NCBI GenBank assembly: GCA_005239465.1
Contig: SPAW01000026.1
Span: 1 to 64,000, forward strand
DNA from: Nitrospira sp.
GTDB taxonomy: Bacteria; Nitrospirota; Nitrospiria; Nitrospirales; Nitrospiraceae
Length of the DNA: 64,000 nucleotides
Reading direction: 5' to 3'
The translations under genes were made by a program, and so were the position numbers. The notes below the pieces were generated by a model. It was not told where the DNA came from and searched no databases. It saw only the letters and a program-made list of their open reading frames with translations. Of this stretch, positions 25,558-35,158 are shown one piece after another (the stretch's first letter is position 1; each line of letters starts with the position of its first letter).

Positions 25558-27342
25558 TCAAAGCACGTCGCTCCATGGAGGGCTGACGGCGAAAGCGGCG
25601 TTGATCAGTCCGACATGCGAGTACGCCTGGGGGAAATTGCCGCATTGTGCCGCTGTTGCAGGAATGAAATGTTCCGAGAACAACCCAACATGGTTGGAGG
25701 CGACAAGTACTCGATCAAGCGTCGCCCGGGCTTCGGGGATCCGTCCCAGTCGAGCAAGGGCCTGGGCGATCCAGAATGAGCAAATCACGAACGCCGCCTC
25801 CGGCTTGCCGAAATCGTCTTCGCGAACGTAGCGATAGAAGAAGCCGGTGTCCTCGGTCCCTTGTCTCGCGGCGAGTTCATGGGCGATGCATAGCACCGTC
25901 GATTCGCAGAGCTGCCGGTTCGGATAACCAAGAATCGGGAGCTGTGCGAGCGCGGCGTCATAGCTGAATTCGGTGGGGCCGTTGCGTAAAGCCCCGTCGT
26001 GGACGGCGCGGAGCAAGGCCTCACCCGCACGGATTCGCGCGCCGGTCAGGTCTAAGGAGATGGAACGGAGATGCCCGGCTTGTTTGATGCGCTCCAATCG
26101 TTCGAGGCCGGCCCAACAGAGCAAATTGGTAAAGGAATGTTCCCGCCAGCCGTTGCGAATTTCCCAAAGGCCGGCGTCCGGCTGGCCGATGCTGCGCACG
26201 CAGAACTGAGCCAAGTGCATCAGGAGCCCGTCAAGGTCTTTGGTGCGCAGATCGAAATACCGTTCGTCGAAGAAGATCGGCGTGAAGGTCAGAATCATTT
26301 CGCCGTAGGCATCGTTCTGGACTTGGTCCGCCGCCTGATTGTAGCTGCGAACCGGGGCGCTACCCTGATAACCGGCCCAATTCGGATGCTCGGTTTCAGG
26401 AAGAGGTAGCCCCTGGCTCAACGTATAGACGGGCCGTAAACGGTCGCGGGAATGTTCATGCGTGTGCGCAATGTTCAAGAGGAATTTGAGGAAGGTCTCC
26501 ATCTCCTCGAAGTGGCCCAGGTTATGAAACGCCGTCAATGCAAAATAGGCATCGCGGAGCCAGCAGTAGCGGTAGTCCCAGTTGCGCCGTCCGCCCGGTT
26601 GCTCCGGAAGGCTCGTCGTCAAGGCCGCCAGGATGGCGCCCGTGTCCTCGAAACAGTGCAGCTTCAAGGCCAAAGCGGAACGGATCACCTCCTGTTGGTA
26701 CAGCACCGGCACCGAGCAGTTTTTGACCCAGGTGCGCCAGTATCGCGTCGTTTGTTCGAGAAAATCATGCGTGACCTTAATAAGATCATCTTCGATGCCG
26801 AGTCCCCACGTGAGGCCAAAATAGAATTTCTGCGTCAATGCAACCGGGGTCTTTTCGCAGAGATAGGTCAGCGGCATGTTAGTCAGCAGGCGAAGCGATT
26901 CTCCCCGAATGTCATAGCGCAGATGGTTGCTGCCTCTCACAGGCTGAACGGGGGATTTCTCCCAGCCGGACACCGGCCGGCAGCTCACACGAATGGCCGG
27001 AGTGCCCTGAAGCGGTTCGACCAGTCTGAAGAGAGCCGCCGGTCGATAGATGCGGCCGTATTGCACGAACCGGGGACAAAAATCGGTGATATGGAACATA
27101 TCACCGTTTGGCAATGTGACGGTGGTGCACAGGATATTCGTGTTCGGAAGATAGTGTTGCTCGGTCTTGAGTTCTGAGGAAGGGACCAGACTGGTGATAG
27201 AGAACTGCCCGCCGTCGGGATCTAGCAGCCGGCCGAAGACGGGCGGACTATCCGGACGCGGCGCGCACATCCACTCGACGCTGCCGTTCAATCCGATGAG
27301 CGCCGATGTTTGACAATTGCCGACGAGTCCGTAAGGATACAT
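25558..27342 (-). CDS. Glycoside hydrolase family 15 protein
   Basis: A 594-residue soluble hydrolase of the GH15 glucoamylase/trehalase type. The N-terminal beta-sandwich begins YGLVGNCQTSALIGLNGSVE, and the (alpha/alpha)6 catalytic domain carries NWDYRYCWLRDAYFALTA and GWREHSFTNLLCWAGLERLE, the GH15 signature blocks. Family members include glucoamylases, dextranases and acid trehalases; next to trehalose genes a trehalase role is plausible but unproven. There is no signal peptide, so it acts in the cytosol. It is transcribed away from the trehalose-6-phosphate synthase gene, with 48 bases between the two starts. Confidence 0.9.
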   Translation of the reverse strand: MYPYGLVGNCQTSALIGLNGSVEWMCAPRPDSPPVFGRLLDPDGGQFSITSLVPSSELKTEQHYLPNTNILCTTVTLPNGDMFHITDFCPRFVQYGRIYRPAALFRLVEPLQGTPAIRVSCRPVSGWEKSPVQPVRGSNHLRYDIRGESLRLLTNMPLTYLCEKTPVALTQKFYFGLTWGLGIEDDLIKVTHDFLEQTTRYWRTWVKNCSVPVLYQQEVIRSALALKLHCFEDTGAILAALTTSLPEQPGGRRNWDYRYCWLRDAYFALTAFHNLGHFEEMETFLKFLLNIAHTHEHSRDRLRPVYTLSQGLPLPETEHPNWAGYQGSAPVRSYNQAADQVQNDAYGEMILTFTPIFFDERYFDLRTKDLDGLLMHLAQFCVRSIGQPDAGLWEIRNGWREHSFTNLLCWAGLERLERIKQAGHLRSISLDLTGARIRAGEALLRAVHDGALRNGPTEFSYDAALAQLPILGYPNRQLCESTVLCIAHELAARQGTEDTGFFYRYVREDDFGKPEAAFVICSFWIAQALARLGRIPEARATLDRVLVASNHVGLFSEHFIPATAAQCGNFPQAYSHVGLINAAFAVSPPWSDVL

Positions 27343-27390
27343 GCCTTCACCATAGGCGATTTTTGGTCAGATGTAAACGAGAGGTGACCT

Positions 27391-29640
27391 ATGCGTTTAT
27401 CGCTTCGATTCCTGTTGCCGCTGGCGTTGGTGCTGGCCGGCCTCGCCTACGCCGTCATTCCCCTCGTCGATACCCTCACGTTGAAATGGTTCGTGCGGGA
27501 TATCGAAATCCGTGCGGAACTGATCCGCAGCACGGCGGAAAGCCCCCTCGTTGATCTCCTGGCGGCGGAGTCTAAGGCCAAGCTGCTGAACTACTTTCAT
27601 CGGATCATTCAGGACGAACGACTCTTCGCCATCGGGTTCTGCGACCGTGATGGCAAGCTGGCCTACAAAACCTTGACCTACCCCGATTCTATTCCTTGCG
27701 ACGGAACCAGCACCATCAAAACCGGACAGACCGCCCTGTTGCAGCTCAGCCAAGGAGCCGTCCACGTCGCGGCTGTGGGAATCGAGGGGAACGGCCGTAC
27801 GCTAGGGCGCCTGATGCTGGTCCACGACATGAGCTGGGTTCAGCGGCGCAGCAGTGACACAAAGTGGTACCTCTTCTATCTGTTTGTAGTCATCGGCGCG
27901 GTGATTTCATTTGTCACGGTCCTGGTCGCGCATCTGAGCTGGCGGGGATGGGTCGCGGGCGTGAGAGCCATGCTTCGCGGCGAGGGACTCGCCGCCTTAA
28001 TAGGAGACCAGCGCCCCGGTTCCGAATTACATCCCGTTGCGCAGGATCTTCGCGCCCTCATACATGATCTCGAATCGGACAAACGGATGAGGGACGAGAG
28101 CCAAATGAGCTGGAAGCCGGCAACTCTGAAAACTATTCTCAACGATCATCTGGCCGGCGACGAAGTGCTGATCGTCTCCAACCGTGAGCCGTATATCCAC
28201 AATTGGAATGAGCAACATATCGACATCCAGGTCCCAGCCAGCGGAGTGGTCACGGCTCTCGAACCTGTCATGCGCGCCTGCTCAGGCGTGTGGATCGCGC
28301 ACGGCAGCGGCAGCGCTGACCGCGAGGTCGTCGATGTGCGGAGCCATGTCCGCGTTCCGCCGGACGATCCCGCGTACGAGATTCGACGCATCTGGATGTC
28401 CTCCGAGGAAGAGGACGGCTACTACTACGGATTTGCCAATGAAGGCCTGTGGCCGCTGTGCCACCTGGCCCATGTTCGTCCCATTTTTCGATCCTCGGAC
28501 TGGAAACAGTACAAGGTGATCAACGAGCGGTTTGCCATGGCGATCATCGAGGAAGTTAAGACCGACAACCCGGTCGTGTTGGTACAGGATTATCACCTCG
28601 CGCTCGTGCCCAAGATTGTGCGCGACCAGCTGCCGCACGCAACGATCATCACGTTTTGGCACATTCCCTGGCCCAATCCGGAACGCTATGCCATCTGTCC
28701 CTGGTATCGAGAGATCCTCGAAGGACTCTTGGGAAGCAGCATTCTCGGATTTCACACACGCTTCCATTGCAGCAACTTCATCAATACCGTGGATCGCTCG
28801 CTCGAAACGAGGATTGATTGGGATAGTTCCACCATTTCATACGGCGGTGAATTGACCGCGGTGAATCATTACCCGATATCGATCGAATGGCCCAGCCGGG
28901 TACTCTCCCAACAGCCTCCCGTGTCAACGTGCAGGACGCGCATCCGCGCGATCAACGGCCTTCCTCATACGCATCGTGTCGGCGTCGGCGTCGAGCGGAT
29001 GGACTACACCAAAGGCATCCTCGAACGGTTTCTCGCCGTCGAGCGCTTGTTGGAGCTGCAACCGGAATGGATCGGGACCTTCTCGTTTCTGCAAATTGCG
29101 GCGCCCAGCCGCTCTAAAATCGATGAGTATCAACAGTTCACGCAACAGGTGACGGCATTGGCTGCGCGCATCAACAAGCGATTCGGGCGAGATGGCTACC
29201 AGGCCATTCATTTGAGGATCGCACATCACGAACCGCAAGACGTGACCACCTACTACCGAGGGGCTGACTTCTGCATCGTCAGCAGTCTCCACGACGGCAT
29301 GAACCTGGTTGCGAAGGAATTCGTCGCGGCTCGGGACGACGAGCAAGGCGTGCTGATCCTGAGTCAATTCACCGGCGCGGCGACCGAATTGGCGGAGGCA
29401 CTCGTGATCAACCCCTACAACATCGACCAGTTCGCGGCCGCCATACACTTGGCTCTGACCATGCCGCCGACCGAGCAGAGGACTCGGATGCGCAGCATGC
29501 GCGGCATCGTGCAGGAGTTCAACATCTATCGCTGGGCCGGACGTATGCTGATGGATGCCGCCCGCATGCGGCAGCGAGCCCGTCTCGTTCGTCAAGTGGG
29601 TGCGCGAGGTGTACGGACCACCACGGGGGGACAAGCATGA
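27391..29640 (+). CDS. otsA: Membrane-anchored trehalose-6-phosphate synthase with N-terminal sensor-like domain
   Basis: A 749-residue fusion. Residues 6-25 are a TM helix, 26-158 a periplasmic sensor-like region (with IGFCDRDGKLAYKTL, resembling a single CACHE/PAS-like sensor), 159-181 a second TM helix, then a linker with HAMP-like spacing. Residues 258-740 are a GT20 synthase: VSNREPY, QDYHLALVPKIVR, FWHIPWPNPE, GVERMDYTKGI and LHDGMNLVAKEFVAARDD. The enzyme makes trehalose-6-phosphate from UDP/GDP-glucose and glucose-6-phosphate; GT20 also includes glucosylglycerol-phosphate synthases. The start has GAGAGGTG upstream. The phosphatase gene follows with an ATGA overlap. Sensing by the N-terminus is inferred from architecture. 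Confidence 0.9.
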   Translation: MRLSLRFLLPLALVLAGLAYAVIPLVDTLTLKWFVRDIEIRAELIRSTAESPLVDLLAAESKAKLLNYFHRIIQDERLFAIGFCDRDGKLAYKTLTYPDSIPCDGTSTIKTGQTALLQLSQGAVHVAAVGIEGNGRTLGRLMLVHDMSWVQRRSSDTKWYLFYLFVVIGAVISFVTVLVAHLSWRGWVAGVRAMLRGEGLAALIGDQRPGSELHPVAQDLRALIHDLESDKRMRDESQMSWKPATLKTILNDHLAGDEVLIVSNREPYIHNWNEQHIDIQVPASGVVTALEPVMRACSGVWIAHGSGSADREVVDVRSHVRVPPDDPAYEIRRIWMSSEEEDGYYYGFANEGLWPLCHLAHVRPIFRSSDWKQYKVINERFAMAIIEEVKTDNPVVLVQDYHLALVPKIVRDQLPHATIITFWHIPWPNPERYAICPWYREILEGLLGSSILGFHTRFHCSNFINTVDRSLETRIDWDSSTISYGGELTAVNHYPISIEWPSRVLSQQPPVSTCRTRIRAINGLPHTHRVGVGVERMDYTKGILERFLAVERLLELQPEWIGTFSFLQIAAPSRSKIDEYQQFTQQVTALAARINKRFGRDGYQAIHLRIAHHEPQDVTTYYRGADFCIVSSLHDGMNLVAKEFVAARDDEQGVLILSQFTGAATELAEALVINPYNIDQFAAAIHLALTMPPTEQRTRMRSMRGIVQEFNIYRWAGRMLMDAARMRQRARLVRQVGARGVRTTTGGQA

Positions 29641-30464
29641 TCTTTCTGCTGTCGGGTGAGGGGCGTGAAGCGCTAAGAGCGTTGGTGAGCCGCCCCATTC
29701 TTTACGCCTTCGACTTCGACGGAACCCTCGCCCCCATTTCGTCGGATCGGGAGGCCGTCCAGATTCCTCGGTCCCTCAGCGAGTGGCTGAAGGAACTGGC
29801 CAAGCGCGTGCCTTGTGCCATAGTCTCCGGACGGGCCCTTGCGGACCTGACACCGAGAATCAATGGGGCAGTTCCCTACCTAATCGGCAACCACGGGCTG
29901 GAGAGTCCACTCACGTCCCCCGTGACATTGATCCGGGCCGAGAACATCGGTGCTGGCTGGATGAAGTACCTGAACACTGATTTGGCCAGACCGCTACAAG
30001 ATCTTGGCGTCGAGATTGAAGACAAGCGGTACTCCCTCACCGTTCACTATCGAGAGACCGATGAGCCCGCCAAAGCTCGTACGGCTCTTCTCCGCCTGCT
30101 CGATCAACTCGAGCCGACCCCGCGCCTGATCTTTGGAAAATCATCTGTGAACGTGCTGCCTCCGGGGAAAAGCGGAAAAGGACCAGCGGTGTTGGCCCTG
30201 ATGGGTGATCTCCGGCAAACCGGTGTGTTCTTTGTCGGCGACGATGAGACGGATGAGGATGTGTTTGGACTCACGGAGGGTCTGGCGATGGGAGTGCTGG
30301 TCGGACACCATGCCGAATCTCGGGCGCAGTATTACGTCAGACATCCGGGCGAGATGGAAGAGGTGATCCGGTTCCTCGTCCGCCGCATGGATAGGACGCC
30401 GGAATCCCCCGATCAGGGCGAAGGGCAGACCCGCTGGTCCCAAGAAGCCGCAAATGAATCCTAG
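29637..30464 (+). CDS. otsB: Trehalose-6-phosphate phosphatase
   Basis: A 275-residue HAD-family phosphatase that removes phosphate from trehalose-6-phosphate. The nucleophile motif is YAFDFDGTLAPISSD, motif II is IVSGR, IGNHGLE is a TPP hallmark, GKGPAVLALM and FVGDDETDEDVF are motifs III/IV. The ATGA overlap with the synthase gene indicates translational coupling and a two-step trehalose pathway. No signal peptide. It ends in a basic, low-complexity tail. Confidence 0.93.
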   Translation: MIFLLSGEGREALRALVSRPILYAFDFDGTLAPISSDREAVQIPRSLSEWLKELAKRVPCAIVSGRALADLTPRINGAVPYLIGNHGLESPLTSPVTLIRAENIGAGWMKYLNTDLARPLQDLGVEIEDKRYSLTVHYRETDEPAKARTALLRLLDQLEPTPRLIFGKSSVNVLPPGKSGKGPAVLALMGDLRQTGVFFVGDDETDEDVFGLTEGLAMGVLVGHHAESRAQYYVRHPGEMEEVIRFLVRRMDRTPESPDQGEGQTRWSQEAANES

Positions 30465-30745
30465 GGTGGAGGATTCCACGGTACGCCGTTGCAGTCTGGC
30501 AAGTATGCGACTGGGTGCGACAGGGTCGCGTCTGGCTGTGGCGGGTGTAGTAGTGGAGAGAATGCGGCGCAATCTGCCAACGTACTGCTGACGGAGGTAC
30601 GCGCCTTGTCGGTGAACTTCCTCAATCGTTTGATCATGGTCGTGTGGTGTAGAAAAGAGTTGGAGTGCAGACGACGAACGATTGGTCGGCATAGCTGCTG
30701 AAGCAAGCCAGAAGGTCGGCGTGAAGAGTGAGTGAAGATCGATCT

Positions 30746-32089
30746 ATGGCAACCATCAGGCAACGGACAGAGGCGCGAGACACGCGGTTCATCCAGCCGT
30801 TAGTAGAGCCCTTTCAGGAGTTCATTCACGCCCAGTCGACCGGCGGCGTATTGTTGCTGGTGGCGACGGTCATGGCGATGATCTGGGCCAATTCCCCTTG
30901 GGCCGAGTCTTATGCGGAATTCTGGAACACTCCCGTCAGCATCATGGTGGGGTCTCGCGCACTAACGGAAACCTTGCTGGAGTGGATCAACGACGGGCTG
31001 ATGGCGATGTTCTTCTTCGTCATCGGATTGGAAATCAAGCGCGAAATCTTGGTCGGTGAACTCGCGTCGTTCCGGCAGGCCGCCCTCCCGCTAATAGCGG
31101 CGTTGGGCGGAGCGCTGCTTCCAGCAGCGCTCTACTCGGCCATGAATATGACCGGGCCCGGCGCTCCGGGATGGGGGATCCCGATGGCGACCGACATCGC
31201 CTTCGCGCTCGGGATTCTGGCCTTGCTCGGCAGTCGGGTCCCATTGGCCCTGAAAGTATTTTTGACCGCGCTGGCGATCGCCGACGATCTTATGGCGGTG
31301 CTGGTCATTGCGTTGTTTTACACGTCGACGATTTCTTGGGTGAATCTAGCCATCGGCGCCCTGTTCCTTGTGCTGTTGATTGCCGCCAACCTGGCGGGAG
31401 TGCGGCATCCAATGGTGTATTCGGTCCTGGGGATCGGCGGCCTGTGGCTGGCGTTTCTCTTATCGGGCGTGCATGCCACAATCGCGGGTGTGATTGCGGC
31501 GATGACGATTCCCGCCCGCCCGCGGCTCACCGGGTCAGAATTTCTTGCCAAAGGCAAGGTCCTCCTCGAACGGTTCGAGAAGGTCTTGTCTCCGGACACC
31601 CATCCCTTAATCGACCGGGAGCGGCATCGGATCGCCCGCCGCATGAAAACCGCCGTCGCGCACGTTGAGACGCCCTTACAGCAATTGGAACACGCACTTC
31701 ATCCATGGGTCACGGTCGTGATCATGCCGGTGTTCGCCCTCGCTAACGCCGGAGTGACGCTTAATGCTGACATCGGAGCGATGCTGATCGACCCGGTGGC
31801 GCTCGGAATTCTCCTCGGCTTGCTCGTGGGCAAACCCGTTGGCATCGTTTTCTCAACCTGGCTCGCGATTCGAGGTGGCCTCGCCACCCTACCCGAGGGT
31901 GTGTCGTGGCCTCACCTCTGGGCGGTTGGATTGCTCGGGGGGATTGGATTCACGATGTCGCTCTTCATCACAGGATTGGCCTTCACTCATGGCCCGTCGT
32001 TGATGTCGGCCAAAGTGGGCATTCTGTTCGCATCGACGACGGCCGGGACGGTAGGATGGCTCTTCTTGAGGTACATTCGAGAGAAATAA
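30746..32089 (+). CDS. nhaA: Na+/H+ antiporter NhaA
   Basis: A 447-residue, 12-TM antiporter exporting Na+ in exchange for protons. The paired aspartates of the ion site are in TALAIADDLMAVLVIALFY, and the assembly region TDIAFALGILALLGSRVP is present; the C-terminal block VGKPVGIVFSTWLA matches NhaA. The ATG at 30746 gives the usual N-terminus; a GTG at 30728 lies in frame upstream. It sits inside the osmoadaptation block, which makes salt stress the likely theme. A CPA1 antiporter remnant lies just downstream. Confidence 0.93.
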   Translation: MATIRQRTEARDTRFIQPLVEPFQEFIHAQSTGGVLLLVATVMAMIWANSPWAESYAEFWNTPVSIMVGSRALTETLLEWINDGLMAMFFFVIGLEIKREILVGELASFRQAALPLIAALGGALLPAALYSAMNMTGPGAPGWGIPMATDIAFALGILALLGSRVPLALKVFLTALAIADDLMAVLVIALFYTSTISWVNLAIGALFLVLLIAANLAGVRHPMVYSVLGIGGLWLAFLLSGVHATIAGVIAAMTIPARPRLTGSEFLAKGKVLLERFEKVLSPDTHPLIDRERHRIARRMKTAVAHVETPLQQLEHALHPWVTVVIMPVFALANAGVTLNADIGAMLIDPVALGILLGLLVGKPVGIVFSTWLAIRGGLATLPEGVSWPHLWAVGLLGGIGFTMSLFITGLAFTHGPSLMSAKVGILFASTTAGTVGWLFLRYIREK

Positions 32090-32098
32090 GGAGGAATT

Positions 32099-32191
32099 AT
32101 GATAGCGTCGAGTGTCCCGATCCGTCACAGTCATCATCGCCATCTCGCCATCCTCTCGACCCCGCTGCCGCTCCATGCTGACGAGCAGTAG
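32099..32191 (+). CDS. Possible 30-residue ORF with strong SD after nhaA
   Basis: AAGGAGGAATT stands directly before an ATG at 32099, 10 bases after the nhaA stop; the frame encodes MIASSVPIRHSHHRHLAILS and ends after 30 codons. The strong ribosome site suggests either a real His-rich microprotein or the start of a gene whose continuation was lost, since the end of a CPA1 antiporter follows in another frame. No homology recognised. Confidence 0.3.
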   Translation: MIASSVPIRHSHHRHLAILSTPLPLHADEQ

Positions 32192-32270
32192 GCGGCCCTC
32201 TCGGAGGTCGTGCAGTCATCCGGCACAACCACGTTCCAGTGCCAGGGAAGGGACGGCGTCTTCTTATCCC

Positions 32271-32411
32271 GTAGGCATCACCCTTCGATGGGAGGAGCAC
32301 TGTGCGGTGATCGTCATCACCTATGCCGTGGTGGTGTTCTCGATTCTCGTACAGGGGCTGACGATCGGACGACTGCTGTGCACGTCTTCCACCGGAGCCA
32401 CCTCATCCTAG
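32271..32411 (+). pseudogene. C-terminal remnant of a CPA1-type Na+/H+ antiporter
   Basis: The frame encodes LRWEEHCAVIVITYAVVVFS and then ILVQGLTIGRLL, which is the strongly conserved last membrane segment of NhaP/CPA1 antiporters (usual form TYxVVVFSILVQGLT). Only about 40 residues survive; the rest of the protein is not found between nhaA and this point. It is a deletion remnant, suggesting that a second antiporter gene once stood here. Confidence 0.55.
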
Positions 32412-32418
32412 CGTTTTC

Positions 32419-33234
32419 TCAGAGGCCGGCGAGGATTTCGAGTACAGCCTTGTTCCACCCGACTGGCCCCGTGCTCGGCGCCAGGATGATGTTGGGGACA
32501 CGGACCTCAGGATCATATGATCCATTCGGTTTCTGGACAAGAATCGGCCGGTCGACCGCGAGCAACATCGAGAGATCATTGGCGCTGTCCCCTACGGCGA
32601 CCGTGATGACCCGCTCACCCATGGCGGTCGATCGATGCCGGTAACAATCGATGAGCAACCGGCAAGCTTGTCCTTTGTCGTGTTCCCCCGTCAGATGATG
32701 GAATAGGCCGCCACTGGTGCATCGAAGACCGTGCTCGGCACTCTCGCGACGGACGTCCTCTATCTGGAACAGTGGTCCATCGATGATAAACGGTTCATCA
32801 TATTCCCGTTGTTTGGCAAGTACGGCCTCCGCCTTGCTTAACCCCGTCCGCTGAGCGATTTCCAACTCGGTCATATCCCCCAATCCCCTCAGCGGAATCC
32901 CCAGAGCGTGCTGAATTTCTTTCAAGCTCGCACGCAACCGGGCATAGGGTATCCCCAACTCGACCACTTCGTATTCGCCGCGCACCGTCGCGCCTTCCAC
33001 CGGACCGTCAAAATATCCTTTGGGAATAAAGATGCCGCCGCCGTTTTCCACGATGAAAGGATGATCGTTTTGCAACTGAAGGCGGATCGGCTCGATCTCC
33101 GCACGTGTTTTACTCGAAACGAGGACGAGGGGAATCTCGTGAGCCCGTAGTTCGGCCATGGCCTCGCGCGCGGCATCGAAAGAGTAGCTCGTGCCGTCGA
33201 GCAGGGTGCCATCCAAATCCGTAAAGACAATCAT
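32419..33234 (-). CDS. Mannosyl-3-phosphoglycerate phosphatase family (HAD)
   Basis: A 271-residue cytosolic HAD phosphatase of the MPGP/YedP class. Motifs: VFTDLDGTLLD (nucleophile Asp), VLVSSKTRAEIEPIR, FIVENGGGIFIPKGYF (an MPGP hallmark) and VAVGDSANDLSML. It would dephosphorylate mannosyl- or glucosyl-3-phosphoglycerate to the compatible solute mannosyl- or glucosylglycerate. The glucosyl-type synthase gene lies at 35.2 kb, so glucosylglycerate is the likelier product. I chose the ATG at 33234; an in-frame ATG at 33282 with GGAAGGA is possible. It is transcribed with the YihY-type gene upstream. Confidence 0.87.
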   Translation of the reverse strand: MIVFTDLDGTLLDGTSYSFDAAREAMAELRAHEIPLVLVSSKTRAEIEPIRLQLQNDHPFIVENGGGIFIPKGYFDGPVEGATVRGEYEVVELGIPYARLRASLKEIQHALGIPLRGLGDMTELEIAQRTGLSKAEAVLAKQREYDEPFIIDGPLFQIEDVRRESAEHGLRCTSGGLFHHLTGEHDKGQACRLLIDCYRHRSTAMGERVITVAVGDSANDLSMLLAVDRPILVQKPNGSYDPEVRVPNIILAPSTGPVGWNKAVLEILAGL

Positions 33235-33302
33235 GGTCCTATTGTCCTCGACAGGTTTGTGTGGAGTCGGTCTGTGTTCCATCTTTCCTTCCACGTGTGA
33301 GT

Positions 33303-34658
33303 CTAGACATGATCGGCAGGGCCGAGTCTGTCTGTTGACTCCTCTTGCGCAACGATCAGCGAGCGCAGGGTTATGCCGTCGAGACTCTGCGCGACGGCGC
33401 TGTCGCGGCGCCGGATGAGGTCGTCGATCGGCTCGCCCGGTTTTTGCGGCGAGCCGGGGATCATACCTTGTCCGTTGCGCACCAGATTCAGCACCTCGTT
33501 GATAGGAATCAACTCCGGTGGTTTGACGAGTCCGATTCCTTCCGGTTCCTTCATGCGAGCCAGGAGACCCTGGTCGACCAATTCGACGACTCGCTCCTCG
33601 ACGACAGCGGGAGGTAATCCCAACTCGTTCGCCAATCCTGTCAGACGCATCGGGCCGTCCCCCCGCAGATGGTGCCGCCCTAATGTCGTGAGAATCTCTA
33701 GTGCGAGTCGCTCCCGGAGAGCCGGTGTTTCCTGTTGCCAAAGAAACTGCGCTCGATAGGCCGCAGGGTGTTGAACAAAAAATGACACCTGGGCGCCGGC
33801 CAGGATGATCAGCCAGCCGGCGTACAGCCAGAGGAGAAACAGGATCAAGACGGCGAATCCGGAATAGATTGCGCTGTATTTCCCGGAGGCTGCGACAAAG
33901 GCGGCAAAGGCTTCTCCGGCAATCCCCCAGAGCACGGCTGCCGTCACGCCGCCGACCAGTGCCGTTTGAAAGGCCACCTGGGTGTATGGAACGAATTTGT
34001 AGATAAACGTGAAGGCACTGCAGAGCAGCAGGAAGGGGATCAGCTCCGCTGCCCAGAGGAACAAGGTTCCGAACGGTTGGATATCCCTCACGCGATCGAC
34101 GAGCGCATGGCTTTGCACCGAGGCCAGCACTCCGAATGCGGTGAAGATCAGCACCGGCCCGACCAGGACCACGCTCAAATAATCGGTGAACTTTCTGACC
34201 CAGGTGCGGCCCTGCCTGACCCGCCAAATTGCGTTCAGAGCCTGTTCGATCTTGTCGATGAGCGAATAGGTCGTATAGAAGAGACCAGCCACGCCGACGG
34301 CGCCGAGGACGCCGACCTTGAGGTTGTCCACGAACCCGATGATTTGGCTGGTGACCTCCGCACCTTTCGGGCCCAGCGGTTCGAGCAGTTGGTTCAGCAG
34401 GGGTTCGATCTGCTGATGCGCGCCGAACGCTTTGAGGGCAGAAAACATGACGGCCAGAAACGGCACGAGCGACAGGAGCGTGGTGTAGACGAGGCCGGCG
34501 GCGCGCGCGTCCAGCAGGCGAAAACGGAATTCGAATGCCACGGCGAGGACCAAACGCAAGAGCTGGAGGGCGAGGCGCTGCGCACGCGGGACCCTGTCGA
34601 GATCCATGGTCCAGAGTTCATGCGTGACGAATTGGCGAAAACGCATTCCGGTTCGCAT
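33303..34658 (-). CDS. YihY/BrkB-family inner membrane protein
   Basis: About 451 residues. Six TM helices with the family signature GLVYTTLLSLVPFLAVMFSA near the start, TYSLIDKIEQALNAIWRV, YKFVPYTQVAFQTALVGG and YAGWLIILAGAQVSFF. After the membrane part a cytosolic winged-helix-like tail (LTGLANELGLPPAVVEERVV) ends the protein, an extension often seen in longer YihY members. Once called ribonuclease BN, the family has no settled function; envelope or transport roles have been proposed. ATG 34658 follows TGGAGA; an ATG at 34709 is an alternative. It is upstream of and close to the MPGP gene (68 bases). Confidence 0.85.
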   Translation of the reverse strand: MRTGMRFRQFVTHELWTMDLDRVPRAQRLALQLLRLVLAVAFEFRFRLLDARAAGLVYTTLLSLVPFLAVMFSALKAFGAHQQIEPLLNQLLEPLGPKGAEVTSQIIGFVDNLKVGVLGAVGVAGLFYTTYSLIDKIEQALNAIWRVRQGRTWVRKFTDYLSVVLVGPVLIFTAFGVLASVQSHALVDRVRDIQPFGTLFLWAAELIPFLLLCSAFTFIYKFVPYTQVAFQTALVGGVTAAVLWGIAGEAFAAFVAASGKYSAIYSGFAVLILFLLWLYAGWLIILAGAQVSFFVQHPAAYRAQFLWQQETPALRERLALEILTTLGRHHLRGDGPMRLTGLANELGLPPAVVEERVVELVDQGLLARMKEPEGIGLVKPPELIPINEVLNLVRNGQGMIPGSPQKPGEPIDDLIRRRDSAVAQSLDGITLRSLIVAQEESTDRLGPADHV

Positions 34659-35158
34659 CGGTGACCGCGTTCTCCATGTATCCTGAACCTTAACCCGAAG
34701 AGGAGCCATACGGAAACAGGATTTGTGGGGCTCTGCATGAGTATGGTAGACGCCACTGTCTGGCTATCGGGATATGAAGACGCCAGACCTCAGTACCTCT
34801 CAAGTTTCCTATAGGATAAGCCATTGAGATCTGTCATGCTCGTGGCGAGGTTCGACTTTGCGGCACACTAGCCCGCATTATTCACGAGAGTTAGTTACAA
34901 AACCGCGGAGACGCCTTGCGAGAGGGGTGTGCGGAGCCGCGAGCGCCCGAGGCATACTTGATACCGTATGTCGAGGGTGCAGGCGGCGAGCCCATCCGCC
35001 TGGCTGCCTCCAAACTCTTGGCCAGGCTTGTCGTAGCGGCGTATCGGCGGTTGCAGTGGAAGTCATCGCGAATAATGCGGGCTAGGATCTTGTCTGGGGG
35101 CGGGTGCTTCGGACTGAAGGAGACTCGGCCGGTTCGTTGAATAGGAAGGGAGGACCGC
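34659..35158. other. Divergent intergenic region
   Basis: Separates the YihY/MPGP unit (minus) from the glucosyl-phosphoglycerate synthase operon (plus), so it should carry promoters for both halves of a probable glucosylglycerate pathway. No clean -35/-10 pair or long dyad stands out. The right end has GGAAGGGAGG for the next gene. Short frames here look non-coding. Confidence 0.4.

Noticed and set aside
33235-34227. Upstream extension of the MPGP-type phosphatase frame
   Set aside because: It overlaps the YihY-type gene in another frame, and the MPGP family begins at VFTDLDG; Arg-rich composition shows a shadow frame.
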